Shown here: piece by piece, positions 18,014 to 26,778 of the stretch | Position numbering within the stretch: the first letter of the stretch is position 1 | How the letters are laid out: the number at the start of each line of letters is the position of its first letter | Source: Peteryoungia wuzhouensis | GTDB lineage: Bacteria; Pseudomonadota; Alphaproteobacteria; Rhizobiales; Rhizobiaceae | Direction of reading: 5' to 3' | Length of the DNA stretch: 64,000 bases | NCBI RefSeq assembly: GCF_003205195.1 | Contig: NZ_QJRY01000003.1 | Location: 124,001-188,000 of the forward strand | The notes under the pieces: generated by a model | What the model was told of the DNA's origin: nothing | Seen by the model: the letters and a program-made list of their open reading frames with translations, nothing else | Database searches by the model: none | Position numbers and translations under genes: made by a program

Positions 18014-20896
18014 TCATTCCGCCGCTTCCAGCTTGCCGACGATGCGCCGCGACTGGCGCGAAAGCTCCTCATAGCCTTCCTGCCATTCAGTCGGGCCGTT
18101 CGACGGCGACACCTGCACGGCGGTCACCTTGTATTCCGGGCAATTGGTCGCCCAGTCGGAGAAGTCGGTGGTGATGACATTGGCCTGCGTGTTCGGATGG
18201 TGGAAGGTCGTATAGACCACGCCCGGGGCCACGCGATCAGTGATCAGCGCACGCAGCGTCGTATCACCCGCACGACTGGCAAGCTTGATCCAGTCCCCGT
18301 CCTTCACGCCACGTTGTTCGGCATCATGCGGATGGATCTCGAGCAGATCCTCCTCATGCCAGACGACATTCTCTGTGCGCCGTGTCTGCGCCCCGACATT
18401 GTACTGGGAGAGAATGCGGCCGGTGGTGAGCAGCAGCGGGAAGCGCGGACCAGTGCGTTCGTCGGTCGCGACATATTCGGTTCGGATGAACTTGCCCTTG
18501 CCACGCACGAAGCCGTCGACATGCATGATCGGCGACCCCACAGGGAATTTCTCGTTGCAGGGCCACTGCACGGAACCCATCTTTTCCAGATAGTCGTAGG
18601 AGACGCCGGCGAAGCTCGGCGTCGTTGCCGCGATCTCGTCCATGATCTCGGATGGATGGCTATAGTTCCAGGCAAGGCCCATGGCCTGGGCGAGCTTCTG
18701 GGTCACTTCCCAGTCCGCATAGCCGTTCTTCGGGCTCATCACCTTGCGCACGCGGTTGATGCGGCGCTCGGCATTGGTGAAGGTGCCATCCTTTTCGAGG
18801 AAGGTCGAGCCTGGCAGGAAGACATGCGCGTAGTTCGCCGTCTCGTTGAGGAAGAGGTCGTGCACGACCACGCATTCCATCGCAGCGAGTCCTGCCGAGA
18901 CATGTTTCGTGTCGGGGTCGGACTGCAGGATGTCCTCGCCCTGGATATAGATACCCCTGAACGAACCATCGACAGCGGCATCCAGCATGTTGGGAATGCG
19001 CAGACCCGGCTCGTTGCTGAGCTCGACACCCCAGAGCTTTTCGAAGGTCTCGCGGGTGGCGTCGTCGGACACGTGGCGATAGCCGGGCAGCTCATGCGGG
19101 AAGGAGCCCATGTCGCAGGAGCCCTGGACATTGTTCTGCCCACGCAGCGGGTTCACGCCGACGCCGGGCCGGCCGATATTGCCGGTGACCATGGCGAGAT
19201 TGGCGATCGCCATGACGGTGGTCGAGCCCTGGCTGTGTTCGGTGACGCCGAGGCCGTAATAGATCGCGCCATTGCCGCCGGTGGCGAACAGGCGCGCGGC
19301 CCCACGAAGCTCGGCTGCCGGTACGCCAGTGAACTTTTCCGTTTCCTCCGGCGAATGTTCGGGCTCGGCGACGAAGGCGGCCCAGTCTTCGAACTCCGAC
19401 CAGTCGCAGCGCTCGCGAATGAAAGCCTCGGCAAACAGGCCTTCGGTGACGATGACGTGGGCGAGCGCGGTCAGCACGGCGACATTGGTGCCGGGCTTCA
19501 GCGGCAGGTGATAGGCCGCCTCCACATGGGGCGTCTTGACGAGATCGATGCGGCGGGGATCGATGACGATCAGCTTGGCGCCTTGGCGCAGCCGCTTCTT
19601 CAGACGCGAACCGAAGACCGGATGGCCATCGGTCGGGTTGGCGCCGATGACCAGGACGACGTCGGAATGCTCGACAGAATCGAAGTTCTGCGTGCCGGCG
19701 GACGTGCCGAAGGCCTGGCCGAGACCATAGCCGGTCGGCGAGTGACAGACGCGGGCGCAGGTATCGACATTGTTGTTGCCGAAGCCGGCGCGGATCAGCT
19801 TCTGGACGAGATAGGTCTCTTCATTGGTGCAACGCGACGAGGTGATCCCGCCGATCGCTTCGCGGCCATACTGGTACTGGATGCGCTTGAACTCGGAGGC
19901 GACATGGGCATAGGCCTCTTCCCAGGTCACTTCGCGCCAGGGATCGGTGATCTTCTCGCGGATCATCGGGTTGAGGATGCGGTCCTTGTGGCTGGCGTAG
20001 CCATAGGCGAAGCGGCCCTTGACGCAGGAATGGCCGCGATTGGCCTGACCATCCTTCCACGGCACCATGCGCACCAGTTCTTCACCGCGCATCTCGGCCT
20101 TGAAGGAACAGCCGACGCCGCAATAGGCGCAGGTCGTGACGGCCGAATGCTCCGGCTGGCCGATGGCAATAACGGACTTCTCCGTCAGTGTCGCCGTCGG
20201 GCAGGCCTGGACGCAGGCGCCGCAGGAGACGCATTCCGACGCGAGGAAGGCTTCGTGCGCGCCCGGCGACACGCGGCTGTCGAAGCCACGGCCTTCGATG
20301 GTCAGCGCAAACGTACCCTGCACTTCTTCGCAGGCCCGCACGCAGCGCGAACAGACGATGCATTTGGAGGGGTCATAGGTGAAGTACGGATTGCTCTCGT
20401 CCTTCGGCATCCACTGGGCATTGATCCCACCCTCGGTGGAGCGTGCCTTCACGTGGTTCTCGCCCTCGTAGCCGTAGCGCACGTCGCGCAACCCGACAGC
20501 ACCGGCCATGTCCTGCAGCTCGCAGTCGCCATTGGCAGCACAGGTCAGACAGTCGAGCGGATGGTCGGAGATATAGAGCTCCATCACGCCCTTGCGGATC
20601 GCCTTCAGCCGCTCCGTCTGGGTGTGGACAACGATGCCCGGTGCGACCGGCGTGGTGCAGGAGGCAGGCGTGCCGTTGCGGCCCTCCACCTCGATCAGAC
20701 AGAGACGACAGGAACCGAAGGCATCCACCATGTCGGTGGCGCAGAGTTTTGGCACCTGAATGCCGGCCTCCATTGAGGCGCGCATGATCGAGGTGCCCTC
20801 AGGCACCGAGATTTCGCGGCCGTCGATGGTAAGCGTCACCATGTTTTCGGAACGCGAGGCCGGTGTGCCGTAGTCGATTTCAGGAACGAGGGGCAT
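18014..20896 (-). CDS. fdsA: NAD-dependent formate dehydrogenase alpha (catalytic) subunit
   Basis: Oxidises formate to CO2 at a bis-MGD molybdenum centre; 960 residues, matching the family. From the N-terminus: a 2Fe-2S ferredoxin domain (CRLCLIEVEG region), a His/Cys-rich NuoG-like segment (DCLTCAANGDCELQ), a two-[4Fe-4S] ferredoxin region (CIVCSRCVRACEEVQG, CVSCGACVQACP), the CAYCGVGCSF cluster of molybdopterin oxidoreductases, then the large Mo domains and the C-terminal dinucleotide-binding domain. The Mo ligand is Cys (C384, in CARVCHSPTG), not selenocysteine. The start at 20896 has an AGGAGG site. A RIME-type repeat pair separates it from fdsB. Confidence 0.95.
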   Translation of the reverse strand: MPLVPEIDYGTPASRSENMVTLTIDGREISVPEGTSIMRASMEAGIQVPKLCATDMVDAFGSCRLCLIEVEGRNGTPASCTTPVAPGIVVHTQTERLKAIRKGVMELYISDHPLDCLTCAANGDCELQDMAGAVGLRDVRYGYEGENHVKARSTEGGINAQWMPKDESNPYFTYDPSKCIVCSRCVRACEEVQGTFALTIEGRGFDSRVSPGAHEAFLASECVSCGACVQACPTATLTEKSVIAIGQPEHSAVTTCAYCGVGCSFKAEMRGEELVRMVPWKDGQANRGHSCVKGRFAYGYASHKDRILNPMIREKITDPWREVTWEEAYAHVASEFKRIQYQYGREAIGGITSSRCTNEETYLVQKLIRAGFGNNNVDTCARVCHSPTGYGLGQAFGTSAGTQNFDSVEHSDVVLVIGANPTDGHPVFGSRLKKRLRQGAKLIVIDPRRIDLVKTPHVEAAYHLPLKPGTNVAVLTALAHVIVTEGLFAEAFIRERCDWSEFEDWAAFVAEPEHSPEETEKFTGVPAAELRGAARLFATGGNGAIYYGLGVTEHSQGSTTVMAIANLAMVTGNIGRPGVGVNPLRGQNNVQGSCDMGSFPHELPGYRHVSDDATRETFEKLWGVELSNEPGLRIPNMLDAAVDGSFRGIYIQGEDILQSDPDTKHVSAGLAAMECVVVHDLFLNETANYAHVFLPGSTFLEKDGTFTNAERRINRVRKVMSPKNGYADWEVTQKLAQAMGLAWNYSHPSEIMDEIAATTPSFAGVSYDYLEKMGSVQWPCNEKFPVGSPIMHVDGFVRGKGKFIRTEYVATDERTGPRFPLLLTTGRILSQYNVGAQTRRTENVVWHEEDLLEIHPHDAEQRGVKDGDWIKLASRAGDTTLRALITDRVAPGVVYTTFHHPNTQANVITTDFSDWATNCPEYKVTAVQVSPSNGPTEWQEGYEELSRQSRRIVGKLEAAE

Positions 20897-20941
20897 GGAG
20901 GGCCTCCTGTTTGAACGATGAATTCGTAAGTGAGGCTGTCT

Positions 20942-21099
20942 GCCCCTCATCCCCCTGCCGGGACCTTCTCCCCGCAAGCGGGGAGAAGGGGAGCGCCGCG
21001 ACGTCGCAGCGTCCGGCAACGACAGAGATACCCGAGCGGGCGGCGGCGGCAATCGCGTCCCCTCTCCCCGCCTGCGGGGAGAGGGTTAGGGTGAGGGGC
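20942..21099. repeat. RIME-type intergenic palindromic repeat pair
   Basis: Two related palindromes lie head to head between fdsB and fdsA. The first has a perfect 12-base stem (20964-20975 with 20978-20989, core TCTCCCCGC). The second has a perfect 12-base stem (21060-21071 with 21074-21085). Each is flanked by CCCTCA-rich sequence, in opposite orientations. This matches the rhizobial intergenic mosaic element design from memory. It sits inside an operon and may affect mRNA stability. Confidence 0.75.
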
Positions 21100-21118
21100 T
21101 TGTGCGCGACCTGTATTG

Positions 21119-22675
21119 TCATTCCGCGGCCTCCCGAACCGGCACCGGCGCAAAATCCTCCGGAAAATGTGTCATGGCACTCATGACCGGATAGGGCGTG
21201 AAACCACCGAGCGCACAAAGCGAACCGAACTTCATGGTGTTGCAGAGATCCTCCAGCAGCACCTTGTTCTTCTCCGGCTCGATACCACGCGCGATCTTGT
21301 CGACGGTCTCGACGCCACGGGTCGAGCCGATGCGGCAGGGCGTGCACTTGCCGCAGCTTTCGACCGCGCAGAACTCCATGGCGAAACGTGCCTGCTGCAG
21401 CATGTCGACGCTGTCGTCGAAGACCACGATGCCGGCATGGCCGATCAGGCCACCGGCGGCGGTAAACGCCTCATAGTCGAAGATCGTGTCGAACAGCGAA
21501 GGCGGGAAATAGGCGCCGAGCGGACCGCCGACCTGCACCGCCTTGACCGGACGACCCGAAATCGTTCCGCCGCCGATCTCGTTGATCAGCTGGCCGAGCG
21601 GCAGACCGAAGGCGGTCTCGTAGAGGCCGCCATGCTTGAGATTGCCGGCAAGCTGGATCGGGATCGTGCCATGCGACCGACCGACGCCGAAATCGCGGTA
21701 GAACGCAGCACCTCGATCCATGATGACAGGGATCGAGGCAAGCGACATGACGTTGTTGACGACCGTCGGTTTACCGAACAGGCCCTGGAGCGCCGGAAGC
21801 GGCGGCTTGGCGCGCACGATCCCGCGCTTGCCTTCCAGGCTGTTCAGCAGCGAGGTCTCCTCGCCGCAGACATAGGCCCCGGCGCCCATGCGCACTTCCA
21901 TGTCGAAGGCGTAAGCCGAGCCCATGACCGAGGCACCGAGAATACCCTCGCGCCGCGCGATTTGGATCGCCTCTTCCATCATGGCAATCGCATGCGGATA
22001 TTCGGAGCGGGTGTAGACATAGCCCTTGGTGGCACCAACAGCGATGCCGGCAATCGCCATGCCTTCGATCAGCACGAAGGGATCCCCCTCCATGATCATC
22101 CGGTCGGCAAAAGTGCCGCTATCGCCCTCATCGGCATTACAGACGATGTATTTCTGATCGGCCTTCGCGTCCGCGACCGTCTTCCACTTGATGCCCGTCG
22201 GGAAGCCCGCACCACCACGACCGCGCAAGCCACTGTCGGTGACCTGTTTGACGATGTCGGCCGGTGCCATGGCGATGGCGTTCGCAAGACCCTTCAAGCC
22301 TTGATAGTGACGGTAGTCATCGAGCGACAACGGATCGGTCACCCCGCAGCGGGCAAAGGTCAGCCGTGTCTGACCTTTGAGGAACGGGATCTCCTTGGTG
22401 AGCCCGTGGCCGAGCGGATGATCGCCGCCATCAAGGAAGCCGGCATCGAAGAGCGACGGCACGTCGGAAGCCTTGACCGGACCATAGGCCACACGGCCGT
22501 GATCGGTGCGGACTTCGACCAGCACTTCCAGCCACAGCATGCCGCGCGAACCGTTGCGAACGATGGTGACATGCTGGCCGCGCGCCTTGGCTTCGCGTGC
22601 GATGGCAGCCGCCACCTTGTCGGCGCCAACGGCCAAGGCTGCCGCATCGCGGGGAACGAAGACGGTGACGCTCAT
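21119..22675 (-). CDS. fdsB: NAD-dependent formate dehydrogenase beta subunit (NuoF-like)
   Basis: Diaphorase subunit carrying FMN, the NAD site and a [4Fe-4S] cluster; passes electrons from FdsA to NAD+. The 518-residue protein has an N-terminal thioredoxin-like 2Fe-2S-type domain (about 1-110), the NADH/FMN motif GLRGRGGAGFPTG, the CGEETSLLNSLEG stretch, and a cluster motif ESCGKCTPCRIGS near the end. The N-terminal fusion compared with plain NuoF is normal for FdsB. The start overlaps the fdsG stop by four bases (ATGA), showing coupling. Confidence 0.94.
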   Translation of the reverse strand: MSVTVFVPRDAAALAVGADKVAAAIAREAKARGQHVTIVRNGSRGMLWLEVLVEVRTDHGRVAYGPVKASDVPSLFDAGFLDGGDHPLGHGLTKEIPFLKGQTRLTFARCGVTDPLSLDDYRHYQGLKGLANAIAMAPADIVKQVTDSGLRGRGGAGFPTGIKWKTVADAKADQKYIVCNADEGDSGTFADRMIMEGDPFVLIEGMAIAGIAVGATKGYVYTRSEYPHAIAMMEEAIQIARREGILGASVMGSAYAFDMEVRMGAGAYVCGEETSLLNSLEGKRGIVRAKPPLPALQGLFGKPTVVNNVMSLASIPVIMDRGAAFYRDFGVGRSHGTIPIQLAGNLKHGGLYETAFGLPLGQLINEIGGGTISGRPVKAVQVGGPLGAYFPPSLFDTIFDYEAFTAAGGLIGHAGIVVFDDSVDMLQQARFAMEFCAVESCGKCTPCRIGSTRGVETVDKIARGIEPEKNKVLLEDLCNTMKFGSLCALGGFTPYPVMSAMTHFPEDFAPVPVREAAE

Positions 22676-23151
22676 GTGCGCACCTCCGCCAGAATGTCGC
22701 TAAGACAGTGCTCGTCGAGACGGGCATGCAGCTCGCCGTCCAGCATGGCGGCCGGCGCCTGGGCGCAGAGGCCGAGACAGAAGACCGGTTCGAGGGTGAC
22801 GGCACCGTCAGGGGTCGTCTCGTGCCAGTCGATGCCGAGCTTGGCCTTGATCTTGTCGGCAAGAGACTCGCAGCCCATCGACTGGCAAGCCTCGGCGCGA
22901 CAGAGCTTCAGCACATGCCGCCCGGCCGGATCGGCGCGGAAATCGTGATAGAAGGTGATGACGCCATGGACCTCGGCGCGCGAAAGGTTGAGCGCGTTCG
23001 CAATGACCTGCTTGGCGGCTTCAGGCACGAAGCCGAACTCTTGCTGCACACGATGCAGGATCGGCAGCATCGGACCTTCCAGATGCCGCAACTCGGCGAC
23101 GATTGCCGCAATGCGGGCGGACTGGTCGTCCGCGGCCACACGAATGTTCAT
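22672..23151 (-). CDS. fdsG: NAD-dependent formate dehydrogenase gamma subunit (NuoE-like)
   Basis: Thioredoxin-fold [2Fe-2S] subunit, 159 residues. Cluster ligands are in LCRAEACQSMGC and in VFCLGLCAQAP. First structural gene of the fdsGBA-fdhD-fdsD operon. The start at 23151 (MNIRVAADD) has a GAGGAGG site. A minus-strand promoter candidate (TTGACC at 23226-23231, 17 bases, TCATCA at 23203-23208) lies upstream, with a LysR-type palindrome beyond it, inside the end of the LysR gene. Confidence 0.93.
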   Translation of the reverse strand: MNIRVAADDQSARIAAIVAELRHLEGPMLPILHRVQQEFGFVPEAAKQVIANALNLSRAEVHGVITFYHDFRADPAGRHVLKLCRAEACQSMGCESLADKIKAKLGIDWHETTPDGAVTLEPVFCLGLCAQAPAAMLDGELHARLDEHCLSDILAEVRT

Positions 23152-23202
23152 GTCTGTCCTCCTCACCCGCCAGAGCTCCACGCGGGGTCGTTCATTGCAA
23201 GA

Positions 23203-23231
23203 TGATGAGGGTTCGACACTTATGAGGTCAA
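23203..23231 (-). promoter_or_regulatory. Candidate fds operon promoter
   Basis: TTGACC (23226-23231, minus strand) is separated by 17 bases from TCATCA (23203-23208). It would start transcription about 45 bases before fdsG. The -35 match is good and the -10 match weak. The LysR-type palindrome centred at 23259 would lie near -64. Confidence 0.4.
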
Positions 23232-24158
23232 TATGCCGCTTCCGTCGGTCGATAGAAGATTTCTATCGAAGGCATGGGCCGTCGCCAGCAGACGGGCCTC
23301 GTGCAACAGGCCGGAGACCAGCGGAGTAAAGGGCTCTCGGTGAGTGGCGACCAGTCCCACAAGGTGTTCAGCATCCGGCGCGGTGATCGGGATCATGCGG
23401 ATTTCTTCCCCGAAACCGAAGGACTCGGCCACGTTTCTCGGCATGATCGAGGCCCATTTGCCGGTGCGGATATGCGAAAAAAGCACGATCATCGAATTGG
23501 ATTCGAGCGTCGGCTTCGGCGCCACACCAGCATCCGCCATGTGCTGGTTGATGATGCGGCGGTTCTGCATATCGGCGGTCAACAGGCAGAGACGCAGGTC
23601 CGCCACCTCGCTCCAGGTGACGCTGGAGCGATCGGCAAGCGGCGTTCCGACACCGGTGATCAGGTGATAACGTTCGGAATAGAGAGGCACGCTGGTGACG
23701 CGGCCAAGCGGCTCATTGTCGAGATAGGTGATGCCGGCATCGATCTCGAGATTCTCCAGCAGGCTCAACACCTGCAAAGAGGTGCGCGACAGAACGGAAA
23801 AGGTCACGTCCGGATGCCGGGCCTGGAAGGGTTCGGTGAGTTTCTGCACCATGGCAAGCGCAGTCGGAATGACGGCAAGCCGGATATGACCGGCAAGACC
23901 CCGCCGCGCCGCCCGCATTTCCTCGCGCATGGTCCTGGTATCGCCGACGATGCGGCGCGCCCATTCGAGCACCCGCTGGCCCTCCGGGGTCAGGCCGAGA
24001 AAGCGGGAACCACGCTGCACCAGCATGACGCCGAGCTGCTCCTCAAGTTGCCGGATACCGGCCGAGAGCGTCGGTTGGGTTATGCCGCATTCTTCCGCCG
24101 CGCGGCCGAAATGCTGCTGGCGGGCAAGCGCGATGAAGAATTCCAGCTTGTCGATCAT
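23220..24158 (-). CDS. LysR-family regulator, probable regulator of formate dehydrogenase
   Basis: 312-residue LysR-type protein: winged helix-turn-helix at about residues 3-62 (RAAEECGITQPTLSAGIRQLEEQLG) and a periplasmic-binding-fold effector domain at about 90-295. It is encoded just upstream of fdsG on the same strand, 68 bases away, an arrangement in which it probably activates fds transcription in response to formate or a related signal; this is inference. Its own 3' end contains the perfect palindrome described separately. It is preceded after only 23 bases by the ArsR-type gene and may be co-transcribed with it. Confidence 0.88.
   Translation of the reverse strand: MIDKLEFFIALARQQHFGRAAEECGITQPTLSAGIRQLEEQLGVMLVQRGSRFLGLTPEGQRVLEWARRIVGDTRTMREEMRAARRGLAGHIRLAVIPTALAMVQKLTEPFQARHPDVTFSVLSRTSLQVLSLLENLEIDAGITYLDNEPLGRVTSVPLYSERYHLITGVGTPLADRSSVTWSEVADLRLCLLTADMQNRRIINQHMADAGVAPKPTLESNSMIVLFSHIRTGKWASIMPRNVAESFGFGEEIRMIPITAPDAEHLVGLVATHREPFTPLVSGLLHEARLLATAHAFDRNLLSTDGSGILTS
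23249..23269. promoter_or_regulatory. Perfect LysR-type palindrome (operator candidate) for fds
   Basis: Arms TCGATAGAA (23249-23257) and TTCTATCGA (23261-23269) with a 3-base spacer. It contains ATAG-N7-CTAT and the T-N11-A form known for LysR-family sites. It overlaps codons near the 3' end of the LysR gene itself, about 98 bases upstream of fdsG. Confidence 0.55.
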
Positions 24159-24181
24159 GTATCCCGCTCTTCCAACGCCCT

Positions 24182-24553
24182 TCAGGCCAAAGGCTCAGCG
24201 ATAGCTTCAGCCTCACCCTCAGCCTCAGGCTTCGGGCCACAATACATCTTGTAGAGCACAGAGATCAGTTCGGCGAGCTGGGGATCTGCGATCCGGTAGT
24301 AGATCTGCCGGCCGCTGCGCCGCGTCTGGACCACCTCATCGCTGCGCAGCCGCGCGAGCTGCTGGGAGACCACCGCCTGCTGGATGCCGAGGAACTGCTC
24401 GATCTCGCCGACTGTCTTCTCGCCCTGGCAGAGGATGCAGAGCATCAACAGACGTGTCTCATGGGAAAGCGCCTTCAACAGTGCGCTCGCCGCGCGCGCT
24501 TTCGAAAGAAAGTCATCGAGATCCTGTGGCGTAAGCGGCGGCGTTTCGGTCAT
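24182..24553 (-). CDS. ArsR-family winged-helix repressor, SqrR/BigR-like
   Basis: 123-residue ArsR/SmtB-fold regulator. The recognition helix is at VVSQQLARLRSDEVV and the wing at RRSGRQIYYRI. It lacks the usual arsenic/zinc ligand sets. Instead it has C39 in LLMLCILC and C105 in LYKMYC, 66 residues apart, the placement known for the persulfide sensors SqrR (C41/C107) and BigR. C42 is a third, extra cysteine. No sulfur-metabolism gene is nearby; neighbours are ldh and the LysR-fds genes. Start 24553 is preferred; an in-frame ATG at 24604 has a badly spaced RBS. Confidence 0.82.
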   Translation of the reverse strand: MTETPPLTPQDLDDFLSKARAASALLKALSHETRLLMLCILCQGEKTVGEIEQFLGIQQAVVSQQLARLRSDEVVQTRRSGRQIYYRIADPQLAELISVLYKMYCGPKPEAEGEAEAIAEPLA

Positions 24554-24629
24554 GACGCATCCAGTATCGGGGCTGTGGGGAAGAGGCGGTGAAGGGCTGT
24601 CCATACTCCGAGCATGCAGGCTGAAGTGG

Positions 24630-25607
<978 letters not shown>

Positions 25608-25627
25608 TTATCTCACTGGCAGGAGAT

Positions 25628-25639
25628 CGGTTGCAACCG
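25628..25639. promoter_or_regulatory. Perfect 12-base palindrome between ldh and the LysR gene
   Basis: CGGTTGCAACCG is fully self-complementary and lies 66 bases before ldh and 112 bases before the LysR start. It is a candidate operator for either gene. The binding factor is unknown. Confidence 0.35.
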
Positions 25640-25750
25640 CTTTTGCAATGCGACCAGCGGGAACCCAAACCGCAGAATCCGCGTGACGCCCCCACATCAC
25701 CTCTGATTAAATGCCGCAGATGAACGGGTGAGCGGCCCCAGGGAGAGAGA

Positions 25751-26677
25751 ATGCGACGACTGCCCGCACTATCGGCGATGAAGGTGTTTGAAGTGGTTGG
25801 CCAGACCCGCAGCTTCACGCGCGCCGCCGAGCTGCTGCACCTGACGCAAAGCGCGGTCAGCCGCCAGGTCCGCAATCTCGAAGACCAGCTCGGCGAGCCA
25901 CTGGTGATCCGTCGGCACCATTTTCTCGACCTCACGCCGTCAGGCATGGAACTGCTCGCAGCCCTGCAGCAGGCGTTCCACAATGTCGAGCTGACCGTTC
26001 GCAACATCACGGAGAGGAGCAATCCGCAGAGACTGAGGGTGAATGTCCCGCCGACCTTTGCCAAGCGCTGGCTGATGCCGCGCCTTGCCAGCCTGCGCAG
26101 TTTTCTTCCCGGCATCGATCTGAGCATCACGACCGATCTGAATGACAATCTGGCCGAACGCGGCATTCTCGACTGTGCCATCCGCTTCGGTGATGGCGAA
26201 TGGTCGGCGATGAAATCCGAGCGGTTGATGACGGAGCGGCATATTGCCGTCTGCGCGCCACAGCTTCTGGCGCCGGGCACGGGGAGCGTCGCGGTCGATC
26301 TGTCGAGCCTCACCTTCCTGCATGTCCTGGCCTCGGCCGATCAGCGTTACCTGACATGGCAGCGCTGGCTGGACGCGGCGGGCCTTGGCCAGACCGACAC
26401 CCGCGGCGGCCTCGAATTCGACCTGCTGGATCTGGTGATCGAGGCGGCCTGCAACGGGCTCGGCGTGGCCGTGGCAGATCGGTCCATGGTGGCACCTTTG
26501 ATGCAGGCCGGGCATCTGGTGCAGGTGCTGGATGTCGAGGTGGAAGGACACGAATCCTACTGGCTGGTGACACGGGCAGACCAGCCCGCCTCCGGCCATG
26601 TGAGAGCCTTCCATGCCTGGCTGCGCTCGGAACTCACCGCCGGCGACCTGCCGGCCCTGCGTCTCGCGACAGGCTGA
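25751..26677 (+). CDS. LysR-family regulator, GcvA-like
   Basis: 308 residues with an N-terminal helix-turn-helix (about 8-65, RSFTRAAELLHLTQSAVSRQ) and a C-terminal effector domain of the GcvA type (VPPTFAKRWLMPRL; a GLEFDLLDLVIEAA region). RBS GGGAG is just upstream. Two positions suggest targets: the divergent ldh gene, and the aldehyde dehydrogenase/enolase-superfamily/GMC genes that follow on the same strand after 101 bases. The latter looks more likely because of the perfect inverted repeat between them; this is inference. Confidence 0.88.
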   Translation: MRRLPALSAMKVFEVVGQTRSFTRAAELLHLTQSAVSRQVRNLEDQLGEPLVIRRHHFLDLTPSGMELLAALQQAFHNVELTVRNITERSNPQRLRVNVPPTFAKRWLMPRLASLRSFLPGIDLSITTDLNDNLAERGILDCAIRFGDGEWSAMKSERLMTERHIAVCAPQLLAPGTGSVAVDLSSLTFLHVLASADQRYLTWQRWLDAAGLGQTDTRGGLEFDLLDLVIEAACNGLGVAVADRSMVAPLMQAGHLVQVLDVEVEGHESYWLVTRADQPASGHVRAFHAWLRSELTAGDLPALRLATG

Positions 26678-26700
26678 AACATTCGAAAAACGAATGTTTC
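26676..26700. promoter_or_regulatory. Perfect 10-base inverted repeat between the LysR gene and the aldehyde dehydrogenase
   Basis: GAAACATTCG (26676-26685) and CGAATGTTTC (26691-26700) with an AAAAA loop. It begins in the LysR stop codon and lies 78 bases before the next start. With no T-run after it, an operator or an mRNA-stability hairpin is as likely as a terminator. Confidence 0.45.
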
Positions 26701-26778
26701 GACCGAGAATAACTCGCTTGCGAAGCAGTGGACCCAGCGCCCTACTGGCGGCAGAAATCCGCCGTCGGAGCGACTGCC

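Noticed and set aside
18197..20776. 859-codon plus-strand open frame opposite fdsA
   Set aside because: Antisense shadow of fdsA; low-complexity His/Arg/Asp-rich composition typical of reverse reading.
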